Shown here one piece after another: positions 27,893 to 37,487 of a stretch of DNA of 64,000 nucleotides (position 1 is its first letter; every line of letters starts with the position of its first letter). This stretch comes from Candidatus Krumholzibacteriota bacterium (GTDB lineage: Bacteria; Krumholzibacteriota; Krumholzibacteriia; Krumholzibacteriales; WJIX01): positions 656,642-720,641 of the forward strand of contig JAXHNR010000002.1 of NCBI GenBank assembly GCA_034520215.1. Reading direction: 5' to 3'. Under the pieces are notes generated by a model. It was not told the origin of the DNA. It made no database searches and worked only from the letters and a program-made list of their open reading frames with translations. Position numbers and translations under genes: made by a program.

Positions 27893-29860
27893 CTAAAGAG
27901 CATCCATAAATGAACTGAAGAACTCTTCCTTCTCCTTTGAGTCTTTTATTCCAACTTCGTCCGAGTTGTTATTCTCGCCGTAATTCCTTTTGTCTTCTTC
28001 TTCGTTATGTTCGCCGAGAGTCTGCGGCGGAAGAATATTGTAATTACGGGTTATTCCGGGTTTCTTTGCCCTTGTTGAGATAATGGCCGTAATAGTCAGT
28101 ATTATTAGAGATATTATCGTTTTCCAGAGCACGGGGGAGGTGAACTCATATCGCGGATCTTTAAAGTAAAAACCGTTCCAGATTAGAGAAAGAAGCGCGA
28201 TCGAGCTGACGAAAATCATAAGTACACCTGTGAAAGTCTTTTTAGTGTATATGTGTGTTCCGCCGGGAAATATAAGCATCCTCTTCCACCTGGCTGATGA
28301 TATTCTTTTGATTGTCTTCTGACGTTTGCGGCGAAGAAGCGCTTCAGTGACTTTTACACTTGAAAGTCCATTTATCATGCTGGCGCAGTCGGGGCATAAA
28401 TTGATTCCCAGTTCAGTTCCCGCGCATTTCGGACAGACCGGTTTATCACAATTATCGCAATTAAATACCTCCCATTCTTCGGGAAGGGCTTTTTTTATAA
28501 AGATCGCGGCCAAAACGCTCATCGGAAACAGCAGCCAGAGGATGCTAAACGGCAGTAGAATCCAGTTTCTAAAGATTTCGTCTATAAGGAGCAGTTTTCG
28601 GTTTTTAGCTTCGCGGGCGGCTATACGGCGCAAATGTGATTTTTTAAAGCCGCACCCGAGAATCTCGTTATCAGCAAAATCTGAAGCTGGGTTTTCTCTT
28701 TTGTATCTTTCGATACCAAATTCACTGGCTTTTGTAAGCGCCGAACTCGAAAGACTGAAACGCATATTTTTGATACAGGTCTGACCGATATTGTACTGTG
28801 CTACAGAATTAGTTGAGTCTATGGAGACGGCGTTACGGTATCCGTTCAAAGCTTTATCGTAGTCACCCTCTTTGAAATAGATATTACCGAGATTGATGAA
28901 AGCCTCAACGAAATCGTTTTCTTCCTCGATAGACTGTCTGAGATATCGTTTTGCAATCTGTAAATTTCCCCTTCTGTACATCAGAGTTCCCAGAGCGAAA
29001 TTTCTTTCGGCGCTAAATTCCGGCGAATCAATTTCCTCAATCAAACTGATTGTTTCTCTATCCGCTCCCTTTTCGTTAATCAAAGATAGTCGTCTTGTTA
29101 CGCTGTATTCATCGATCCCCGGAACAAAATTATTAATTTTTTCCGAGAAAAAAGAAGAAATGGATATTAAGACGATGAGTGATATCAATATCCCCTTTTC
29201 CTTATTTGAACTGAAGCTCCATACTGCGATAATAAGAAGAAAGGCGTAGGCGGCAAGCCCGGGACGAGTAAGCAGCAGCCCCGCTATTATAACAGGGCCT
29301 ATGTATTTTGCCGGGGGGAAAGTAAATCTGCCCGCGTAGATTTCAGTGATTTTGTGGTTTATCTTTGAACTGTATTTTACCAGCAGGAGTATGAGATAAA
29401 TCAGCAGAGTTATACCGACAGCCGCTGTAAGGGTGATAATAAGATTTATCAGAACCAGATTCCTCTTGTAGAAAGACGAACTTTGTTTCTTCAGTCCACT
29501 TAAAAGATAGATAATAAAATTGAAGTCTGCCTGCTTCAGGGAGATGCGGGCAAGAGCGTATGAAGGGGCGGCGTAGTCACTTGAGAGATCCTGCGCTAGA
29601 AGCAGTTTTTCTTTTGCCTCTTTCCGGTTTCCCTCTTTCAGGGTTCTCATCGCTTCGCTGTATAAAAGTCTGGAGCTTAAGTTCAGCGCGGGCGCCCCCA
29701 CGCGCAGCTCCTCGTTTGTATAACTTTTGATTCCGGAATCTTTTATGTCGTCAAGTGAATTGCCCAGAGCTGAAGTGCATAATGCAATACAGAGCAGGGC
29801 GCACAGTGAAATAATCGCCGGGGATTTAGTTATATTCCTCTGCCAGAACCTCTTTTTCAA
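27893..29860 (-). CDS. TPR-repeat membrane protein with zinc ribbon
   Basis: A protein of 655 residues with a signal peptide or membrane helix at the N-terminus (to about residue 32), a helical TPR-like stretch (45-115), membrane segments around 130-165 and 185-250, canonical TPR units near 285-380 (FVEAFINLGNIYFKEGDYDKAL), another membrane pair near 440, a zinc ribbon at about 465-495 (CDNCDKPVCPKC and INLCPDCA), two more membrane helices (545-615) and a charged tail. The arrangement suggests a membrane scaffold. The specific function is not recognisable. It precedes the DUF4388 gene on the minus strand; its start is divergent from asnS. Confidence 0.65.
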   Translation of the reverse strand: MKKRFWQRNITKSPAIISLCALLCIALCTSALGNSLDDIKDSGIKSYTNEELRVGAPALNLSSRLLYSEAMRTLKEGNRKEAKEKLLLAQDLSSDYAAPSYALARISLKQADFNFIIYLLSGLKKQSSSFYKRNLVLINLIITLTAAVGITLLIYLILLLVKYSSKINHKITEIYAGRFTFPPAKYIGPVIIAGLLLTRPGLAAYAFLLIIAVWSFSSNKEKGILISLIVLISISSFFSEKINNFVPGIDEYSVTRRLSLINEKGADRETISLIEEIDSPEFSAERNFALGTLMYRRGNLQIAKRYLRQSIEEENDFVEAFINLGNIYFKEGDYDKALNGYRNAVSIDSTNSVAQYNIGQTCIKNMRFSLSSSALTKASEFGIERYKRENPASDFADNEILGCGFKKSHLRRIAAREAKNRKLLLIDEIFRNWILLPFSILWLLFPMSVLAAIFIKKALPEEWEVFNCDNCDKPVCPKCAGTELGINLCPDCASMINGLSSVKVTEALLRRKRQKTIKRISSARWKRMLIFPGGTHIYTKKTFTGVLMIFVSSIALLSLIWNGFYFKDPRYEFTSPVLWKTIISLIILTITAIISTRAKKPGITRNYNILPPQTLGEHNEEEDKRNYGENNNSDEVGIKDSKEKEEFFSSFMDAL

Positions 29861-30092
29861 TTATTTATCTGCCTCTCTGATGTAAACAGCGGTTATTTAA
29901 CACTTTCCCCGATATTTTCGGCAATAATCATGCCGTTAGAGGTTTAATAGGGGGTTAAAAGGCATTTATTGCCATTTCACTGTTTACATCTTCATATTGA
30001 AGTGGTAAATAGAATAATGTGGCGCGGTATTAGATGCCGCCTTAATAGTGTCGGAAAGAAATCAATTTTGTTTTTTAAGGAGGAGAGAGAAA

Positions 30093-31388
30093 ATGCAGCC
30101 AGCCGAAATTTCCGGTATAAGTGGTTTTGTGGGGAAGAGTGTACAGTTGTCAGGCTGGGTGTATAATATACGTTCCAGCGGAAAGATAATTTTTATTCAG
30201 ATGAGAGACGGCACAGGTATTATACAGTGTGTCATAGAGAAATCATCGGTAGGAGATGAAATTTTTGAAGCGGGCTCATCCCTCACACAGGAATCATCTC
30301 TCGAGATTACCGGATCAGTTAAAGAGGACAAGCGCGCCCCGGGCGGTTATGAACTCGACGTCACTGATTTGAAGGTGATTCATATCGCGGATGGTTATCC
30401 GATCACCCCTAAATCGCATGGGATGTCCTTTCTTATGGACAACAGACACCTCTGGCTGCGCAGCTCCAGACAGAACGCTATCTTGAAGATAAGAGCCGGA
30501 GTTATACGTTACATAAGGGAATTCTACGACAACAGGGGGTTTATATGTTGTGATACTCCCATCTTTACGCCGAACGCCTGTGAAGGCACGACAACACTTT
30601 TCGGGACGGATTATTTCGGGGATAGAGCGTATCTTACTCAGAGCGGTCAGCTCTACAATGAAGCCACCGCTGCGGCTTTCAGAAAAGTATATTGCTTCGG
30701 TCCTACTTTCAGAGCTGAAAAATCGAAGACACGGCGGCATCTTACCGAATTCTGGATGGTGGAGCCGGAGGTTGCTTTCGCCCGTCTCGATGATATAATG
30801 AAGCTCGCGGAGGACTTTGTTGTCGAGGTTGTAGGAAGAACTGTTGATACATACAGGGACCTGCTGGAGGATGTTCTCGAGAGGGATACAGGTATGCTGG
30901 AAAGCGTCAAGCCTCCTTTCCCCAGGATATCTTATACAGACGCTGCTGCTAAATTAAAGGAGAAGGGTGTCGATTTTGAATTCGGAGGAGACTTCGGCGG
31001 GAATGATGAAACCGTACTGAGCGAGGAATTTGACAGACCATTCTTCGTGCATAGATTCCCCGCCGCCATCAAGGCTTTCTACATGGAACCGGATCCGGAT
31101 GACAATAAGTTAAGTCTGTCGGTGGACCTTCTGGCTCCCGAAGGGTACGGGGAAATCATAGGCGGCGGCGAGAGGGCTTCCGATCTGGAATATCTCGAGA
31201 AGAAGATAGAAGAAGAGCAGCTGCCTCGAAAAGCGTTTGAATGGTATCTGGATCTGAGAAGGTACGGGGCTTTTCCGCATTCCGGCTTCGGGCTGGGTCT
31301 GGAGCGTCTCCTCGCTTATATCTGCGGGATAAAGCACGTAAGAGAAACGATTGCCTTCCCGAGACTGATAAACAGGCTGAGTCCTTAA
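30093..31388 (+). CDS. asnS: Asparaginyl-tRNA synthetase
   Basis: Class II synthetase charging tRNA-Asn. I chose ATG 30093, preceded by a strong AAGGAGGAGAG, giving 431 residues. An N-terminal OB fold ([16 protein letters not shown]...QMRDGTG) binds the anticodon, and the catalytic core shows motif 2 ([19 protein letters not shown]) and motif 3 ([15 protein letters not shown]). The motif-2 region and [12 protein letters not shown] favour AsnRS over AspRS. Its presence means the organism need not rely on the transamidation route for Asn-tRNA. It stands alone, divergent from the TPR gene, and is followed by a probable terminator. Confidence 0.95.
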   Translation: MQPAEISGISGFVGKSVQLSGWVYNIRSSGKIIFIQMRDGTGIIQCVIEKSSVGDEIFEAGSSLTQESSLEITGSVKEDKRAPGGYELDVTDLKVIHIADGYPITPKSHGMSFLMDNRHLWLRSSRQNAILKIRAGVIRYIREFYDNRGFICCDTPIFTPNACEGTTTLFGTDYFGDRAYLTQSGQLYNEATAAAFRKVYCFGPTFRAEKSKTRRHLTEFWMVEPEVAFARLDDIMKLAEDFVVEVVGRTVDTYRDLLEDVLERDTGMLESVKPPFPRISYTDAAAKLKEKGVDFEFGGDFGGNDETVLSEEFDRPFFVHRFPAAIKAFYMEPDPDDNKLSLSVDLLAPEGYGEIIGGGERASDLEYLEKKIEEEQLPRKAFEWYLDLRRYGAFPHSGFGLGLERLLAYICGIKHVRETIAFPRLINRLSP

Positions 31389-31412
31389 GCGGTAAATATT
31401 TCTTAGAAAGAC

Positions 31413-31446
31413 GGGCGATAGAAGAGGGATGCCCCTTTTGTTTTTA
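31413..31446 (+). terminator. Probable terminator of asnS
   Basis: GGGC is separated by a purine-rich loop from GCCC and followed by CTTTTGTTTTT, starting 25 bases after the asnS stop. The stem is short, so the call rests mainly on the T-run and the position between convergent genes. Confidence 0.45.
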
Positions 31447-31462
31447 TAAAAATGTACATCAA

Positions 31463-32281
31463 TTATTCCAGGGATTCGATCAGCGCCTCAACATCCCGGT
31501 AATTGATGTCCCGCGCGTAAACCTTTTTGAATTGTGATAATGCCTTTTCCTCTTCCTTCAGATCATTATAGATCAGGCCGAGATTGTAATGCAGTTCTTT
31601 CAGATCATAGCTATCTATCGGCTGGTTTAGAGGAGCCCTGTTAAATGTGTCGAGCGCTGAATCCACTTTACCCAACTGATAAAATGATGACCCTAAAAGG
31701 TTAAGTACTTTAGCATTTTTCTCATAACTTTCAGGGATTAACTGCAGCACTTCTATGGCCTTCTCAAATAGTTCAGTGTCGTAATAACAGCTTCCGAGCA
31801 GAAAGAGAGCAAAATGATCATCGGGATATTCTGATAAGTACTTCTGAAGCATTTCGATGGCATCATCATACTCTTCAACCAGGCGGTAAGTATATCCGAG
31901 ACTTCTAATTGTAGAATAGTCGCTGCAGTCAAGACGATGGGCTTCTTTGAAAAATTCGAGCGCTCCGTGGAAATCGTTTTCCTCAAATTTATTATGAGCT
32001 TTCCGGCTGGCTCTTTTCGCTTTCTGCTTATCTGAAAAGTAGAAGAGAAGCTGGCCGGCTATTGTAAGAGCAATCAGGGATATTCCAAATAGAGGGACTG
32101 CTGCCGCGAAAAGCAGCTCAACCAGGTAGATAAAAGGCAAGACAATTTTGAACAAGCATCCGCAAGCTTTTTTACACTCGGCGGTAGTAGGAGGGCGTGA
32201 GGATGTATTGGAATTCGATGAAAAGGCTTTGCGAGTTGTTCGGAGTATCGTGTTTGCTATAATGTAGTTTTTTATCTTCAA
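31463..32281 (-). CDS. TPR-repeat protein with N-terminal membrane segments
   Basis: A protein of 272 residues. Residues 45-90 hold a pair of hydrophobic helices. From about residue 105 to the end there are about five tetratricopeptide units, for example FHGALEFFKEAHRLDCSDYSTIRSLGYTY-type and FEKAIEVLQLIPESYEKNAKVLNLLGSSFY-type repeats with the usual small and aromatic spacing. Such proteins act as membrane-bound scaffolds; no specific partner is evident. The cytoplasmic or periplasmic side of the TPR domain cannot be assigned. It converges on asnS and its upstream side is a long gene-free stretch. Confidence 0.65.
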   Translation of the reverse strand: MKIKNYIIANTILRTTRKAFSSNSNTSSRPPTTAECKKACGCLFKIVLPFIYLVELLFAAAVPLFGISLIALTIAGQLLFYFSDKQKAKRASRKAHNKFEENDFHGALEFFKEAHRLDCSDYSTIRSLGYTYRLVEEYDDAIEMLQKYLSEYPDDHFALFLLGSCYYDTELFEKAIEVLQLIPESYEKNAKVLNLLGSSFYQLGKVDSALDTFNRAPLNQPIDSYDLKELHYNLGLIYNDLKEEEKALSQFKKVYARDINYRDVEALIESLE

Positions 32282-32804
32282 CTTTTTTCCCTGCTGCTTT
32301 GCTTTACGAATTCAATTTTGAAATGCAACAGTTGTAATATTTAATGCCGCGCCACCAGACTGCCCGATAGTATAATATAACAAAAATTGCTGAATAAAGA
32401 GTCAACCAGTAGAACATAAATAACTTAACATTTTTGATCTGCGGATTACAATTCTAATTCTACCCGATCAAAGTTCTTATGGGTTTTGATGAAGTTTTTA
32501 CATCCGTTTTTTTTAACGTAAAGTATGGTTGGCAAATTCCTTCAATCTATTTTTTTTAATTATCTTAGGATTAAGAACAAAGCGGAGGAACACTATAGTT
32601 CAGACAGATTAGAGTGGTACTCCAGCCAATTTTCCCTCAATATAAATAAATATTTAAAAAAAATTTAACACTTTTGTATTCCGGCGAAAGTTGCCACTCA
32701 TTCCGGTTTTAACCCGCCCCCTGCTATTCATAAAATAAATCTAAAATACACTGGATATTTATCTTTCAACAATTTTTAACGGCATAAGCGTTTGTTAAAG
32801 GGCT
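32282..32804. other. AT-rich stretch without recognisable genes
   Basis: These 523 bases between two minus-strand genes contain long A/T runs (for example near 32500-32510 and 32645-32665) and no open frame that looks coding. The promoter of the TPR gene should lie at its left end. The composition and emptiness, together with the neighbouring accessory genes, suggest a region of insertion and decay. Confidence 0.5.
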
Positions 32805-33503
32805 TTAGTCGCTCCATGCGCGTAGTTCGCTCAATGCTGTCGAATCTATCAAATAACGTGAATTATTCGATAAGGCCAGACGTTGAATTTTATTTAACAA
32901 TTTCTTAGTTGGAATGGAGTCAATCTTATTTTTTGCTGTCGATGAATATTCAGAAACATAGTCCCACATGTGCAGCGCCGCGTTATGAATAAGTTTTGGA
33001 TTTGGCGGTGTTTTTAATAATGTTGTTAATTCCAGGGAGATATCATCGATGTTTTTCAGATCATGCTTTGATGCTAACCATTTTCCGATCCTTTTATACG
33101 TTTCGATATCTCTCGCCATTACTGAATATTTATGTTGCGCCCATAATTGTTGTGCGTTTTCAGGTAAGGGTATTCTCCCGGGTTCAAGCAGTTCATATTT
33201 TTTAGACAGAATAGATAACTGAGAAGCCGGGGAATCAATGAACACGGCTGGCCATTGATTTTTTTTTGATCTTAAATTCACGGGCGACCTATCAACGTAG
33301 CCTCTAAGATTCATCTCAGCGACGATCAATTTATGGCGTTGCTTGAGCGCCCATCCATAGCCAATCCAGCGAAGAGTTTCGGGGTGCTTTGAGTATCCCT
33401 TCTTATTATTACGAACAATCGATACTACTGCATGTAATTCCCGATGTTCACCTAACAGGCTTTGCCGATTCAAATAACCTGGATTAATGTCCCAAATTCT
33501 CAT
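32805..33503 (-). CDS. Pyrimidine-dimer DNA glycosylase (T4 endonuclease V-like) family protein with C-terminal extension
   Basis: The first half of this 232-residue protein fits the Pyr_excise family: MRIWDINPGYLNRQSLLGEH, then GEHRELHAVVSIV, GYSKHPETLRWIG and the following basic helix. Family members recognise UV-induced pyrimidine dimers, cut the glycosyl bond and nick the abasic site. The catalytic amine of T4 endonuclease V is its N-terminal Thr after Met removal; here residue 2 is Arg, as in many bacterial family members, so chemistry cannot be assumed. The last 120 residues are helical and unrecognised. It stands alone between AT-rich gene-free stretches, consistent with horizontal gain. 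Confidence 0.75.
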   Translation of the reverse strand: MRIWDINPGYLNRQSLLGEHRELHAVVSIVRNNKKGYSKHPETLRWIGYGWALKQRHKLIVAEMNLRGYVDRSPVNLRSKKNQWPAVFIDSPASQLSILSKKYELLEPGRIPLPENAQQLWAQHKYSVMARDIETYKRIGKWLASKHDLKNIDDISLELTTLLKTPPNPKLIHNAALHMWDYVSEYSSTAKNKIDSIPTKKLLNKIQRLALSNNSRYLIDSTALSELRAWSD

Positions 33504-33663
33504 GTGATATCCAAAGCCCTATAAAGAGCATCGCTTCACCGGCAGGTGTGTCCGGCGCAAATTGATGTTATACAATCTTTCTCACATTTAGCTTACCTCG
33601 GATCTTGTACGTCGATTAAAAGAGGTAAATAGTCTGAATATTCAGATCATACTCTGGTTCTGT

Positions 33664-34376
33664 TTATCCACCCGGCGGCGACACACCGTCGCATAGGCAG
33701 TCGCCGTTCTCGTCCTTCTCGTTGCTGGGGGGTGGGTAGTCGCAACAGCCATTGTCGTCGAAGTCCACGAAAGTAATTACATTGTACGGCGTAAGCCCGT
33801 CGTTGTCCTCCACGGGGTCGTTCATCAATCCTCCCTCGGGCCAGCTGTCGATCAGGTAGCAGGAGGAAATTGTGTTGCCCGACAGGTGCAGGGGGCCCTC
33901 TATGACAGTGATGTTGCCAGACAGTACGTCGTTGTTGTCGGCGTCGACGCGGCCCTTGGCGATCACCATGCATTGACTGGCCTCGGTGCCGTTCAGCGTG
34001 TTGCCGGTCAATGTCACCGTGCCGTTCATCTCGCCTACGCCCTCGGCGCCGATAGTAGTAGAGGCAAACATGTTCTTGCTTACCCCCCAGGTTGTATTGC
34101 CTTCTACCGGAGAGGCCACTTCGAATTGTGGGTTCGAATTGTGGTTCATTACTTCCATACGTCCGTTCATGCCGAAAGCAGTGCTGATATAGAGGTTGTC
34201 GCCGGCAGTGTGTTGTCGTTTATGTCCAGGTTGTTGTTGGCGTTGACGACCAGACCTCCCGCTTTGACCACGGTGAAGCCCTGTAACGCGAAGGTGCCGG
34301 CGGCGGAAATCATCAGCGGATTGCTGCCCGGCCCGGCCAGTGTAAATTTGATTCTATGATTTTTGTGCATGTTCAT
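33664..34376 (-). pseudogene. Frameshifted secreted beta-helix-like protein gene
   Basis: Two minus-strand frames join into one protein. The first (from 34376) ends ...NNNLDINDNTLPA and then runs out of frame; the second, read from about 34200, continues GDNLYISTAFGMNGRMEV and on through repeating beta-strand text (LTGNTLNG, LSGNTISS, VDADNNDVLSGN) to FDDNGCCDYPPP and a DENGDCLCDG end. Adding one base within CTGCCGGCGAC near 34198-34206 restores a single frame of about 237 codons. The repeating N-x-L/I turns suggest a right-handed beta-helix. There is no clear signal peptide, so the 5' end may also be lost. It could instead be a sequencing error. The base composition is clearly richer in G+C than the flanks. 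Confidence 0.6.
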
Positions 34377-35066
34377 GATTTGTCTCCTTCCGCGGTTTCC
34401 CTACAGGATATCGGAAATTCAATATTGTTGAGGATATATAGCATTATCACCGCGCCCTAAAATATTGTTTGACCTTACCCCTATCGCAGTTTCTTTCAAA
34501 TTACATTTGGAGAATTATACTATAATAACAAATTTTATATTATTCTCTGATTTTTGTATATGTCTATTTTTTTTTTGGACATCCCCCAATTTTCAGGCAG
34601 AGAATCAGCTAACTGATGTTAGTAAGTGGAATAGGGCTTTCATTGCTGATGAGTGCGGCTGATTGATATTTTCAAAACCCTCGCCGAGTGGCGAGCGGGC
34701 AAGGATTTCTGACCCGAAGGGGCAGAAAGAGCGAGACCGAGGCGCAGAGCGTGCAATTCCCTCGCCGGGGAAATCGACAACGATTTTGAAAATATTAATC
34801 AGCCGCATACTGTTACAAATCATCGACTACCTTATAGGTTATAAAAATTGGGGAAACTCCACATTGTAAACTTCATTGACTTAATATTTTCTATATCCTA
34901 AAATTTGTTATTCCAATAAGTTCGTTATGGTACGCGGGGGCTTTGGCTGCAATTCGGGGATCTGATGTGAAACTGGAAGTTAAGCTTTAGAATTCAAGCT
35001 CCCCCGGTTTTCTGTCCTCGCGCACTTTAAAATGAAGGTCAATTTATATTGCAAAAGGAGCAGGTC
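34377..35066. other. Intergenic region holding repeat copy C
   Basis: The left part (34377-34617) is AT-rich with T-runs and holds no recognisable gene. The middle is repeat copy C (34618-34861). The right part, about 200 bases, must carry the promoter of the following beta-barrel gene; no clear pair of promoter boxes stands out. Confidence 0.5.
34618..34861 (+). repeat. Structured intergenic repeat, copy C
   Basis: Full-length copy. The left arm at 34655-34677 pairs with the right arm at 34784-34806 over 23 positions, with a single G-U pair. Inner hairpins are CTCGCC-GAGT-GGCGAG (34680-34695), the invariant TTTCTG-A-CCC / GGG-CAGAAA stem at 34706-34728, and an ATTCCC...GGGGAAAT hairpin. The 35-base left extension (GTAAGTGGAATAGGG...) is shared with copy A, and the tail ends GGGGAAACTCCA. 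It is the cleanest copy of the family. Confidence 0.85.
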
Positions 35067-35816
35067 ATGAAAAAAGCAGGCAGCTTTTTCATCTTATTGT
35101 TAAGCGTTATTGTTTTGCATACACCTGATCTTCTCTCCCAGGTTGACCTGGAGATTGAAACAGGCGCAGTATTCAGCGGGTACAACGATGTGAGGATTCC
35201 CGGGGACGGGGGAACGCTTTTTTCCCTTTCCGAGGAGCTTAAAACCGGCGCGGAAGGTTTCTTTAGAATTAGAGTATTCTATAATTTCAATGAACGTCAT
35301 CACCTCGGAGTTCTTTATGCCCCGCTTTCAATTCAGTCAAGCGGCGGGTTGGATCGTGACCTCGTATTCGAAGGGAAGACTTTCCCGGCTCATACCCCCC
35401 TGGAAGCAAAATATACATTTAATTCTTACAGATTGACCTACCGTTATGACTTTATGAGAAATGATAAAATCGAAATGGGTATTGGATTTACAGGAAAGAT
35501 ACGAGACGCGGAAATTGCCGTAAAAGGGGACGGCCTCGAATCAGAAAAAAGCAATGTCGGGTTCGTCCCGATAATTCATTACCGGCTTTTATGGAAATTT
35601 GCTGAGAAGTTCGCGTTTCTCTTGGATGGAGACGCCCTTGTAGCTCCTCAGGGCCGCGCAGAGGATATTCTTGCCGCCTTGACCTTTAAAGCGACCGATA
35701 AGATCGATATGTACGCGGGTTACAGAATTCTGGAGGGCGGAGCGGATAATGATGAAGTATATAATTTTACGTTGATAAACTACGCCTCCGTTGGCGCGGT
35801 ATTTCATTTTGAATAA
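35067..35816 (+). CDS. Outer-membrane beta-barrel protein, function unknown
   Basis: A protein of 249 residues starting at ATG 35067 after AAAAGGAGCAGGTC. A signal peptide (basic start, leucine-rich core, cleavage before QVDLEIETG) is followed by alternating hydrophobic/polar strands with aromatic girdles (HHLGVLYAPL, YRLTYRYDF, KIEMGIGFTGKIRDAEI) and a final strand ASVGAVFHFE. It resembles small OmpA/OmpW-like barrels of 8 strands, but no specific family is recognised. A transport or structural role in the outer membrane is inferred only. It lies 58 bases before the CGGC gene. Confidence 0.65.
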   Translation: MKKAGSFFILLLSVIVLHTPDLLSQVDLEIETGAVFSGYNDVRIPGDGGTLFSLSEELKTGAEGFFRIRVFYNFNERHHLGVLYAPLSIQSSGGLDRDLVFEGKTFPAHTPLEAKYTFNSYRLTYRYDFMRNDKIEMGIGFTGKIRDAEIAVKGDGLESEKSNVGFVPIIHYRLLWKFAEKFAFLLDGDALVAPQGRAEDILAALTFKATDKIDMYAGYRILEGGADNDEVYNFTLINYASVGAVFHFE

Positions 35817-35874
35817 AGAAGTTCTATCTTAAAAATATGGAAATTGATATATAAATAAAAAGGAGGCGGGTTAG

Positions 35875-36312
35875 ATGAAGAAAATCGGAATAATTATCTG
35901 TGACCGTTATCATAACTGCGCGGGAGGGAAATGTCTTCGATCCCTGCGGAACCGTGAGGGGGCATTCGCCCTGTATAAGAATGAGGAAGTTGAATTAGCC
36001 GGCTATACCACCTGCGGAGGTTGTCCCGGAGGAAATATAGAGTACGCTCCGGCGGAGATGAAAAAGAACGGGGCAGATGTAATTCATCTTGCAACCGGAT
36101 TGGTGGTTGGATATCCGCCCTGCCCGCGGCTGAACTTTTTTACTGAATTTATTCCCGCCCATTTTGATCTGGACGTGGTTGTCGGCACTCATCCGATTCC
36201 TCAGAGCTATTACATTACCCACGGTAAGCTGGGTACCTGGAAATCTGATAGATGGCAGGAACTTATCAAGCATGTCCTGACGGATGAGCAGATGCGTAAG
36301 GCGTATGTCTAG
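35875..36312 (+). CDS. CGGC-domain protein
   Basis: A small 145-residue cytoplasmic protein with the CGGC-domain pattern: an N-terminal strand followed by CDRYHNCAGGKC, then TTCGGCPGGN near residue 47, and a later ATGLVVGYPPCPRL with another cysteine. The cysteine-rich pattern suggests metal or Fe-S binding. The function is unknown in the family, which is widespread in anaerobes. The ribosome site AAAAAGGAGGCGGG precedes the ATG. Confidence 0.82.
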   Translation: MKKIGIIICDRYHNCAGGKCLRSLRNREGAFALYKNEEVELAGYTTCGGCPGGNIEYAPAEMKKNGADVIHLATGLVVGYPPCPRLNFFTEFIPAHFDLDVVVGTHPIPQSYYITHGKLGTWKSDRWQELIKHVLTDEQMRKAYV

Positions 36313-36520
36313 GAATAACGCACCCGGAGTTTTTTAAGTTAAGGATTTCATCCTGTCGTCTCTACAGCCTTTTTGCCGGTTTATCCCACTCCGGAAGAAT
36401 ATGTTTCGCTTGTGTCGAAACTGACAACATCGCAAATGTATAAAGAATTATCTTTAATAAATGCTCCCCCGGCCGGGGGTTGAAATCTCCTTTATTGAAT
36501 TCTCAGCAGGAGGAAACAGA

Positions 36521-37288
36521 ATGCTTAAACAGATTGCCGTATTAATAACCTTGCTTTTCATCCTGCCCGCGACCGCTGCCTTGGGTTCGGGCCCGGATGA
36601 TATATTGAACAGATATGTGAAGGATTTCCGCAGGGATGTGGCTTCGGAGGGGCTGGAACTGAGTTTCGGGGTTAAAATAAAAGGGCTTGGCATCTGGACG
36701 GTACAGCTGGGAGGCGAAGGGGAAGCATTCCTGAAGAAGGGGGAGCCGCCGGAGCCGTCCTTCCTATACCTGACCGATATGGAAACCCTGCGGAAAATGG
36801 ACCGGGAAGAATTGGGTGTAATTACGGCGATGGGGAGGGCGTCCGCATCCGATCCCGCGCCAATGGATTTCGAGATGATGCCTGGATACTCTCCCCCCGG
36901 CGACTTTATGGATTTTTTCACCCCTTTCACCTTCCACTTCTGGACCAGAGGATTCCCTGAGATGATTAAGTTCGGAGATAAAAAAAACACCCGGGTAGTA
37001 CACGGGGCCAATGTAACGGCTTTTTACTATCAGAAGGGGTTCCGCTCCGCATGGTACCAGATCGAGAAGGGCCAGCATATCAATCAGCGCCCGGAGGATC
37101 AGACAAATCCCTTCCCCACCCTGCTGGTCTTTACATCCGGCGAGGCGGAAGCAAGGATCGGAGACAGATACATGAAAATAAAGGAAGGGACCAGCGTTAT
37201 GATCCCCGCCGGAGTAGCTCACGAGTTCTGGAACAACCGGGATGAAGATGCCGAATTTATTATACTTATGTTCGGGGAAGGGGCATGA
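36521..37288 (+). CDS. Secreted protein with C-terminal cupin domain
   Basis: A 255-residue protein starting at ATG 36521 with GGAGGAAACAG upstream; an earlier in-frame ATG (36461) would bury the signal peptide and is rejected. After the signal peptide, residues 25-125 (ILNRYVKDF...GIWTVQLGGEGEAFLKKG) resemble an SCP2-like lipid-binding fold, weakly. The C-terminal 75 residues form a cupin: LVFTSGEAEARIGDRYMK, then GTSVMIPAGVAHEFWN, with the metal histidine kept in AHEFW. The first cupin motif lacks the usual H-x-H pair, so enzymatic activity is doubtful; ligand sensing or binding is possible. Confidence 0.6.
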   Translation: MLKQIAVLITLLFILPATAALGSGPDDILNRYVKDFRRDVASEGLELSFGVKIKGLGIWTVQLGGEGEAFLKKGEPPEPSFLYLTDMETLRKMDREELGVITAMGRASASDPAPMDFEMMPGYSPPGDFMDFFTPFTFHFWTRGFPEMIKFGDKKNTRVVHGANVTAFYYQKGFRSAWYQIEKGQHINQRPEDQTNPFPTLLVFTSGEAEARIGDRYMKIKEGTSVMIPAGVAHEFWNNRDEDAEFIILMFGEGA

Positions 37289-37487
37289 GACCATTCCGGC
37301 TGATTACAAGAAATTCGATTTTTTCTGTCAACGAGGGAAGTGCGGACCGGAAGGTTTGCAGCTCCATTTATGCTGTTCTTCGCCGTGTTCCGGGCCGTTA
37401 AAGCAGAATTTGCTGTGGTGGGGGGGAGGCAGAATCAGATTATAACTCATCCAACTCTCCCCGAGAGGTGACACAATTTACAATGAT

